This document shows, in pieces, positions 16,871 to 22,089 of a DNA stretch of 22,089 nucleotides. The translations under genes were made by a program, and so were the position numbers. The notes beneath the pieces are model-generated. The model made no database searches and was not told where the DNA came from. It saw only the letters and a program-made list of their open reading frames with translations. Source of the stretch: Caryophanales bacterium UBA1231 (GTDB lineage: Bacteria; Bacillota_I; Bacilli_A; ML615J-28; CAG-313); NCBI GenBank assembly GCA_002309035.1, contig DBWT01000012.1, positions 13,453 to 35,541 on the forward strand, in the 5' to 3' direction. Position 1 is the stretch's first letter, and every line of letters starts with the position of its first letter.

Positions 16871-17843
16871 CTTTATTCTCCTTTACTTGTCTTGGATGAT
16901 GTTCCATATATGCTTTCATTGTTTGTTCCATAGAAACATGTGTATATATTTGCGTTGTTGATAAATTAACATGACCTAACATTTCTTGAACACTTCTTAA
17001 ATCAGCACCACCATCTAGAAGGTGGGTTGCGAAAGTATGTCTTAACATGTGTGGTGAAATCTTAAATGTATCAGCTGTTTTTTCAATAATATTATTGAGG
17101 ATTACTCTTACACCTCTAGTAGTTAAGCCAGTGCCATTTTTATTAAGTAAGAACTCTTTTGGTTTTTCTTTTTCTTTATTTAATAAAAGAAGGGCTGGAC
17201 GACCTACCGTATTGAATAAATCAATAGCTTCTTTGGCTTTATCGCTCATTGGCACGTAGCGCTCTTTAGCGCCTTTACCAAAGACTTTAATTAAGTCATT
17301 TCCAAAATCAAAGTCTTGATATGTTAATGAACATAATTCACTAACACGTAGTCCTGATCCATACAATAATTCTAAAATAACTAAATCTCTCATACCTAAT
17401 GGTTTAGTTGTATCGATGGAATCATACATTGCTTTGATTTCTGATTTTTGAAGATAATGTGGTAACACTTTATCTTTTTTTAATGTTTTTGTTTCTTCAA
17501 AAGGATTAAAGGTAATCATACCTCTTTCCTTCATTAAACGATAGAATGTTCTAATGCTTGAAATCTTTCGATTGATCGATGTTTTAGCATATTGACTAGA
17601 TAAGCGTGAAATATAATATCTTGAAACACGATCACTTATTTGTTCCATTGGGGAACCATAACCTTCTTGAACTAAGAATTCATTATAGTCTTTAACATCT
17701 TTTAAATAATTAGAAACTGTATATTCTGAATAGTTTCTTTCAACTAGTAAATAATTCTCAAAAACAGTTAAAGCTTTTTCGAAAGAATCATTGTTTGTTT
17801 TTTTAGAAACGATAATTGGTTTTTTAATTTGTTTTTTACGCAT
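16854..17843 (-). CDS. xerC: Tyrosine recombinase XerC-like
   Basis: 329 residues from the ATG at 17843. Upstream TTG and GTG codons in frame overlap the trmFO end and the GGTGAT site, so I do not use them. N-terminal SAM-like core-binding domain (about 20-110), then the catalytic domain with all six residues: Arg166 (GSGLRVSEL), Lys190 ([10 protein letters not shown]), His265 and Arg268 ([11 protein letters not shown]), His291 ([14 protein letters not shown]) and the nucleophile Tyr300. Xer recombinases resolve chromosome dimers at dif. In Bacillus subtilis codV (xerC) also follows trmFO, which supports XerC over phage integrase; there hslVU come next, while here a dUTPase-GNAT gene takes that place. 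It overlaps trmFO by 8 bases. A 20-residue basic N-terminal extension is present. Confidence 0.92.
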   Translation of the reverse strand: MRKKQIKKPIIVSKKTNNDSFEKALTVFENYLLVERNYSEYTVSNYLKDVKDYNEFLVQEGYGSPMEQISDRVSRYYISRLSSQYAKTSINRKISSIRTFYRLMKERGMITFNPFEETKTLKKDKVLPHYLQKSEIKAMYDSIDTTKPLGMRDLVILELLYGSGLRVSELCSLTYQDFDFGNDLIKVFGKGAKERYVPMSDKAKEAIDLFNTVGRPALLLLNKEKEKPKEFLLNKNGTGLTTRGVRVILNNIIEKTADTFKISPHMLRHTFATHLLDGGADLRSVQEMLGHVNLSTTQIYTHVSMEQTMKAYMEHHPRQVKENKDGKKV

Positions 17844-19134
17844 CAATATCACCAATTTCTTCTATTAAAAGTTTTATTTCATCTAATGCTCTTTTGACTA
17901 GTTCTTCTTTTTTGTTTTTCTTTTTGGCATCGATTGAATCAAATAAACCAAAATTAGCATTCATTGGCACAAAGTTACTAACTACAGGATTTGAAACATA
18001 AGTAGATAGTGAACCAATAGATGTTTTACTATTTAAATGAAGCAAAGGTTTATTTTGTAATAATCTTGCCATATTGATTCCAGCAATCAAACCAGATGAT
18101 GCTGATTCAACATAACCTTCAACGCCTGTCATTTGACCAGCAAAAAAGATTTCAGCATTGTTTCTTAAGTTATATCCGTTATTTAAGAGGAGTGGTGAAT
18201 TCATATAAGTATTACGATGCATTACACCATATCTCACGATTTCAGCATTTTCTAAACCAGGAATAAGTTTTAATAATTGTTGTTGCTCACCAAATTTTAA
18301 ATGTGTTTGAAAGCCAACTAAATTATACATTGAAGCTTGCGCATCATCTTGTCTTAATTGAACAACAGCATACGGTCTTTTGTTAGTGTTTGGATTCATC
18401 AAGCCAACTGGTTTCATTGGTCCAAATGTTAAAGTTTGGGGACCTCTTTTAGCCATTTCTTCAATTGGCATGCATCCTTCAAAGACTTTCATTTCAAATT
18501 CCTTTGGTTGAACACTTTCCGCATGAATTAAAAAATCATAGAATTTATCGAACTCTTCTTTTGTCATTGGCGCATTCAAATATGCAGCTTCGCCTTTATC
18601 ATAGCGCGATGCTAAGAAGACTTTATTCATATCAATTGATTCTTTTAAGACGATAGGTGCAACCGCATCATAAAAATATAGATGTTCACCTACTAATTCT
18701 TCAATTTTTTGATGAAGGGCATCACTTGTTAAAGGCCCAGTCGCATAGATTGTTGGTCCTGTTAGTAATTCTGTTACTTCATCATTGACAATTTCAATAT
18801 TAGGCATGCTTTTTAAAGTCTTTGTGATGTATTCAGAAAAAAGCGTTCTATCAACGGCTAAAGCACCACCTGCTTCGACCTTTGTATGATCAGCTGCTTT
18901 CATGATTAAAGAATCAAGAAGACGCATTTCTTCTTTTAAAAGACCAACAGCATTTGTTAAAGCATTACTACGAAGAGAGTTACTACAAATCAGTTCAGCA
19001 AAGCCCTCTGTTTGATGGGCACTTGTGTATTTTTTTGGTCTCATTTCATAAAGAACAACATCAAAGCCTCTTTTAGCTAATTGGTATGCTGCTTCGCTTC
19101 CAGCAAGACCAGCACCTACAACATTAATCTTCAT
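17836..19134 (-). CDS. trmFO: Methylenetetrahydrofolate-tRNA-(uracil-54 C5)-methyltransferase TrmFO
   Basis: 432 residues, the family length. FAD-binding [17 protein letters not shown] at the N-terminus (dinucleotide-binding fold), then [11 protein letters not shown] with Cys50 and [26 protein letters not shown] with Cys221, corresponding to the two functional cysteines of the Bacillus enzyme, and a C-terminal [19 protein letters not shown] segment. It forms ribothymidine at tRNA position 54 using methylene-THF and FADH2. The ATG overlaps the marR end by 11 bases, with GGTGAT as ribosome binding site. With mnmL-mnmM it gives this window two separate tRNA-modification routes. Confidence 0.97.
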   Translation of the reverse strand: MKINVVGAGLAGSEAAYQLAKRGFDVVLYEMRPKKYTSAHQTEGFAELICSNSLRSNALTNAVGLLKEEMRLLDSLIMKAADHTKVEAGGALAVDRTLFSEYITKTLKSMPNIEIVNDEVTELLTGPTIYATGPLTSDALHQKIEELVGEHLYFYDAVAPIVLKESIDMNKVFLASRYDKGEAAYLNAPMTKEEFDKFYDFLIHAESVQPKEFEMKVFEGCMPIEEMAKRGPQTLTFGPMKPVGLMNPNTNKRPYAVVQLRQDDAQASMYNLVGFQTHLKFGEQQQLLKLIPGLENAEIVRYGVMHRNTYMNSPLLLNNGYNLRNNAEIFFAGQMTGVEGYVESASSGLIAGINMARLLQNKPLLHLNSKTSIGSLSTYVSNPVVSNFVPMNANFGLFDSIDAKKKNKKEELVKRALDEIKLLIEEIGDIDA

Positions 19135-19588
19135 CTAAATCACCATTCTTAGTTGTAGGATCAATTAAGGCTTGATCGATTTCTTTAAGAAGACGTGTTA
19201 ATTCTAAGGTATCTTTCTCCCCAAGTTTTTCTCTTATTTGACTAACAATGCCAATTGTTTTATTGTTGTAAATTAAATTAAGAGCATCGTTTGTTAAAAC
19301 AATATAGCGATTACGTTTATCAATACCTGTTTTTTCTTTTCTTAAGAAACCTTTTTTAACAAGCTTTTTTGTTTGTTTTGTCAAGGCTGGTTTTGATTTA
19401 CCAAGGTAGTATGCTAAACCGCTTGAAGTAATTGATTTTTCACCAAGGTCATTATCGAAACCTTTTTCAAGAACAGTTAAGAATAGAACATAATCATTTG
19501 GTGTCACAATTGTTGATTCATCAAAGATGATTTTGTTTTTAACTTTTAAAAATGATCTTAATAGATCGGTATCTAATTTACTAATCAT
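19124..19588 (-). CDS. MarR-family transcriptional regulator
   Basis: 154 residues. A winged helix-turn-helix lies at about 50-105: [48 protein letters not shown], with the wing around GIDKRNR, and flanking dimerisation helices at both ends ([32 protein letters not shown]). MarR proteins are homodimers that bind palindromes and usually repress their own operon until a ligand or oxidant binds. It sits second in the operon, and the promoter region of that operon holds a 39-bp palindrome, a natural candidate target. The ATG overlaps the galU stop by 8 bases, with AGGAG 10 bases upstream. Ligand unknown. Confidence 0.9.
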   Translation of the reverse strand: MISKLDTDLLRSFLKVKNKIIFDESTIVTPNDYVLFLTVLEKGFDNDLGEKSITSSGLAYYLGKSKPALTKQTKKLVKKGFLRKEKTGIDKRNRYIVLTNDALNLIYNNKTIGIVSQIREKLGEKDTLELTRLLKEIDQALIDPTTKNGDLDED

Positions 19589-20453
19589 CTGACAATTGCT
19601 CCTGAATGTATTTAATTACTTCTTTTTTGATTTCTTCATCTTTCATCGCATAAGCAATTGTAGCTTTAACATAACCAACATGTGAACCAATATCAAAACG
19701 ATTACCAACGATTTCTCTCGCATATACTGTTTCCGTTGTAATAGCTTTATCTAAAGCATTCGTTAACTGAATCTCTTGACCAATTTTCCATTTTTGTTGA
19801 CGAATATATTTAAAGATTGAGTTTCTTAAAATATATCTTCCACAAGCAGCATAAAGTGATGGTGGATTATCTTCTGGTTTTTCAACCATACCATTAAGTT
19901 TCATCGAATCATCGATAACTTCATCATAAGAAATAATACCATATTTGGAAGTTTCTTCTTCTTTGACTTTCACAACACCAATATAATATGCTGGGTCTTT
20001 TTTATATTTGCGGACTAAATCGCTAATACCATAAAGTTTTTCTTTGCCTTGTTGAATTAAATCATCCCCAAGTAGTACAGCAAAATCATCATTACCAATG
20101 TAACGTTTTGCACAAAGGATGGCATGGCCTAAACCTTTAGGCTCTAATTGAACCACAAATTTAATGTTGATTTTATCATTTAATTCTTCAAGTTCAAGTA
20201 GTTCTTTGGTTTTCTTATGTAAATCTTCATAGTATGAACTATTGTTATCGAAATAATCTTTAATCCACTTTTGGTTGTTGCTGATTACGATAATAATATC
20301 TGTAATACCAGCTTTAACAACTTCTTCAACAATGTAGTGAATTGTTGGTTTGTTGATGATTGGGAAAAGTGTCTTTGTTACAGTTTTTGTTACTGGTAAA
20401 AATCTTGTTCCCTTACCAGCAACGGGAATAACAGCTTTTGTAATTTTCTTCAT
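19581..20453 (-). CDS. galU: UTP-glucose-1-phosphate uridylyltransferase
   Basis: 290 residues, normal for bacterial GalU. Nucleotide-binding motif AVIPVAGKGTRFLPVTK (the usual form is AAGLGTRFLPATK), then NKPTIHYIVEEVVKAGI, QLEPKGLGHAILCAK and the metal/substrate segment LLGDDLI (Asp130, Asp131), VEKPED and NRFDIGSHVGYVKA near the C-terminus. It makes UDP-glucose from UTP and glucose-1-phosphate for glycolipid or polysaccharide synthesis. The segment TKTVTKTLFPI differs from the common AQPKEMLPI, although the Lys is kept. First gene of the operon, ATG with AGGAGG 4 bases upstream, downstream of the palindromic promoter. Confidence 0.93.
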   Translation of the reverse strand: MKKITKAVIPVAGKGTRFLPVTKTVTKTLFPIINKPTIHYIVEEVVKAGITDIIIVISNNQKWIKDYFDNNSSYYEDLHKKTKELLELEELNDKINIKFVVQLEPKGLGHAILCAKRYIGNDDFAVLLGDDLIQQGKEKLYGISDLVRKYKKDPAYYIGVVKVKEEETSKYGIISYDEVIDDSMKLNGMVEKPEDNPPSLYAACGRYILRNSIFKYIRQQKWKIGQEIQLTNALDKAITTETVYAREIVGNRFDIGSHVGYVKATIAYAMKDEEIKKEVIKYIQEQLSDD

Positions 20454-20473
20454 ATTTCCTCCTAAATAAAAAT

Positions 20474-20512
20474 GAGTATAATATAATTAACCTAGTTAAC
20501 TATATTATACTC
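20474..20512. promoter_or_regulatory. 39-bp near-perfect palindrome, candidate MarR operator
   Basis: Arms GAGTATAATATAATTAAC (20474-20491) and GTTAACTATATTATACTC (20495-20512) are inverted repeats matching at 17 of 18 positions around a 3-base centre CTA. The downstream arm contains the -10 box of the galU operon promoter, and the expected transcription start is near the centre. A dimeric repressor bound here would block initiation. The operon's second gene encodes a MarR-type dimer. Confidence 0.8.
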
Positions 20513-20532
20513 TTATTTAAATTACAATTCAA
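20504..20532 (-). promoter_or_regulatory. Promoter of galU-marR-trmFO-xerC-dUTPase/GNAT operon
   Basis: On the minus strand TTGAAT (20527-20532), a 17-base spacer and TATAAT (20504-20509). The -10 is inside the palindrome; the start should be near 20497, giving a leader of about 44 nt. Confidence 0.88.
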
Positions 20533-20569
20533 ATATTATATACTGTTAAAATAAATATTTAATCATTTT

Positions 20570-20740
20570 TTACCAACATTCAGTAAAATCGCCAAGTTTA
20601 TATCCAAACTTATACTCAGCTAAGCTAATTGGATAACTACCATCACAATCTGTTAATCTATCGAATGCAGTTGCTTTTCTTAATGATAATGGTAAAATTG
20701 TATAATTAACCAATTTAAAAACTTCTATTTTCGTAAGAAT
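20570..20740 (-). pseudogene. Start-less coding-like frame, probable 3' gene remnant
   Basis: A 56-codon frame runs from just after a TGA (20741-20743) to a TAA (20570-20572). Its product, including LRKATAFDRLTDCDG, YPISLAEYKFGYKLGDFTECW, has mixed composition and codon choice like the real genes here, unlike the surrounding AT-rich spacer. There is no ATG and no ribosome binding site; the only start-like codon is a TTG about 10 codons in. Its first 5 codons overlap the end of the ATPase gene in another frame. I read it as the C-terminal end of a lost or interrupted gene. I do not recognise the family. Confidence 0.45.
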
Positions 20741-22077
20741 TCAATTAAATAAATTGGAAAATAAAATACGTTATTATCGTGTTCAACATTATCACTATAA
20801 AAGACATAGCCTTCCTCTAGATGATATGAAGGAACGTTTAAGATATTGTTTAAGGCTCGATGGCGTTTATAGTCTTTACCTGATTTGATTTCTATTGGTA
20901 AAACACGACTATTAATTTGTATTAGAAAATCTACTTCACCATATTTTTTATTATTATAATAATATAAATCGTTAAAACCATGACAATAAAGAAGTTGAGC
21001 AGCAACACATTCAAAAATAGAACCAAAATTCATATTAATATTTCCATTTAAAATGCTTGCTTTAGATTGAGCACTTAACAATGAATATGTGAAGAGACCA
21101 ACATCTTGATAAAACAATTTAAAGCAATTTCTATTTGCAGATATCTTCAAAGGAATTATAGGTTCACCTGCAATATATACAGGAATCGTTACCCCTGCTT
21201 TATTTAGCCAAGAAAAGCTTAATATTTCATTATCGTTTTTATTATGATTAGGTATATGTGATAAAATAAATTTCTTATTCGGATTATTTAATTCAGTTGG
21301 AACCAAATCATAAATGTCTTGAATTTTAAGTTTTTCATTGTCTGATGTGTATTTGATTAAATCTTGCTTAATGAAAAAATCAATAGTCTTATGTGCATTT
21401 TCAACCATAGCAAATGAATTATGATCAATAAAAGCAGAAACAGCATCAGGCATTCCTCCAACCAATAAATAGATAGTAAACAAATTCATAAAATGTTTAT
21501 GAATATAGTCAGGAACTTCTTTTTTATTTATAAAGCATTCTTCAGCAATCTTTATTAATTGTGGATTAACGTTATTAGCCCATAAAAACTCTTCAAAATC
21601 TAGTGGATACATTTCAATTGGTAAAACATAACCAACAGGATTAGAAATTATATGATTTAATTCAAAACGTAACAATGAACCAGAGTAAATAATACGGTAT
21701 TTTTTAGATTCGACAATAAATTTAATTCCCGTCATTGGATCAAAATAATTCTTAAATTCGTTTTTATGTTGATCTAAATATGTATATAATTCTTGAAGTT
21801 CATCAATAAAAATACAATCACCATCTTTAATTGTTGTATTTTGAAAAATTGATAAACGCAAAATGAAATCAACACTATCTTTTGCCCTTAATAGCGTTTC
21901 GATGGCATCAACATTATTATATAAATTTATATAATAAAAATTAGGAAAATGATTTTCAATAAATTTTTTTATAATATAAGTTTTACCAACTTGACGTGCG
22001 CCATACACTAGCAAACCATAATTAGAATTGTACCACTCCATTAATTTGTTTTCTATTTTTCGATTCAAATGAGCCAT
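20725..22077 (-). CDS. AAA+ ATPase with DUF4143 nuclease-like C-terminal domain
   Basis: 450 residues from the ATG at 22077; a GTG 9 bases upstream is part of the ribosome binding site GAGGTG. N-terminal AAA_14-type P-loop domain: Walker A GARQVGKT (about 27-34), Walker B CIFIDELQE, a sensor-like IIYSGSLLRFE, then the family segment EMYPLDFEEFLWA and VGGMPDAV. The C-terminal DUF4143 half holds FGSIFECVAAQLL and a PD-(D/E)XK-like core GEVDFLI...LPIEIKSGK. This family is common in gut Bacillota and Bacteroidota, often in variable or accessory loci, and its role is not settled. It is separated from galU by the remnant and the palindrome and appears to be its own unit whose promoter lies outside the window. 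Confidence 0.9.
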   Translation of the reverse strand: MAHLNRKIENKLMEWYNSNYGLLVYGARQVGKTYIIKKFIENHFPNFYYINLYNNVDAIETLLRAKDSVDFILRLSIFQNTTIKDGDCIFIDELQELYTYLDQHKNEFKNYFDPMTGIKFIVESKKYRIIYSGSLLRFELNHIISNPVGYVLPIEMYPLDFEEFLWANNVNPQLIKIAEECFINKKEVPDYIHKHFMNLFTIYLLVGGMPDAVSAFIDHNSFAMVENAHKTIDFFIKQDLIKYTSDNEKLKIQDIYDLVPTELNNPNKKFILSHIPNHNKNDNEILSFSWLNKAGVTIPVYIAGEPIIPLKISANRNCFKLFYQDVGLFTYSLLSAQSKASILNGNINMNFGSIFECVAAQLLYCHGFNDLYYYNNKKYGEVDFLIQINSRVLPIEIKSGKDYKRHRALNNILNVPSYHLEEGYVFYSDNVEHDNNVFYFPIYLIEFLRK

Positions 22078-22089
22078 TCTTTTCACCTC

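Noticed and set aside
16854..17843. Tyrosine recombinase as phage or integrative-element integrase
   Set aside because: It follows trmFO as codV/xerC does in Bacillota, overlaps it, and no attachment site, tRNA or phage gene is nearby.
20474..20512. The 39-bp palindrome as a transcription terminator of the ATPase gene
   Set aside because: No T run follows either arm, and the -10 of a good promoter is embedded in it; an operator explains it better.

Overview
The window is AT-rich bacterial chromosome with dense, mostly minus-strand genes. It has Bacillota-type signals: AGGAGG-like ribosome binding sites, TTGACA/TATAAT promoters often with an extended TGn -10, CIRCE operators, and the gene pairs hrcA-grpE-dnaK, rpsB-tsf-pyrH-frr and trmFO-xerC. 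TGA is a true stop (for example it ends mnmL and xerC) and Trp is TGG, so the code is 11, not 4. I infer a small-genome, low-GC Bacillota lineage (Erysipelotrichia, Acholeplasma/Izemoplasma or RF39-like). The exact taxon cannot be read from the sequence.

Layout. 1-2114 (minus): heat-shock operon hrcA-grpE-dnaK (dnaK cut by the window edge), with a consensus promoter and two CIRCE operators. 2130-5142 (minus): a ROK-fold sugar-kinase-like protein, a glyoxalase-II-like metallo-hydrolase and a lipoprotein, probably one transcript ending in a clear terminator. 5187-6724 (plus, divergent): mnmL-mnmM (ytqA-ytqB), an overlapping pair for wobble-uridine tRNA modification, closed by a terminator that can work on both strands. 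6722-8764 (minus): a 680-aa zinc-ribbon, degenerate TIR-like, membrane and leucine-rich-repeat protein of unknown role. 8794-12068 (minus): translation operon rpsB-tsf-pyrH-frr with a promoter, a structured leader and a terminator. 12107-15729 (minus): two tandem paralogous large lipoproteins. 15917-20532 (minus): five-gene operon galU, marR, trmFO, xerC and a dUTPase-GNAT fusion. Every adjacent pair overlaps, and the promoter lies in a 39-bp near-perfect palindrome that is a likely MarR operator. 20570-22077 (minus): an AAA+/DUF4143 ATPase followed by a coding-like frame with no start, probably a gene remnant.

Most of the window is core cell biology: protein folding, translation, tRNA modification, nucleotide metabolism and chromosome dimer resolution. 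The less ordinary parts are the dUTPase-acetyltransferase fusion in a MarR-linked overlapping operon, the TIR-like membrane protein lacking the expected catalytic glutamate, the tandem repeat-containing lipoproteins, the long acidic/proline tail on ribosomal protein S2, and the unexplained open frame beside the ATPase. I saw no tRNA, rRNA, CRISPR array, insertion sequence or replication origin. No gene-free stretch exceeds 300 bases. The longest are 20454-20724 (promoter, operator and gene remnant), 11918-12130 (rpsB leader, promoter, terminator) and 15730-15916 (very AT-rich, no convincing site).
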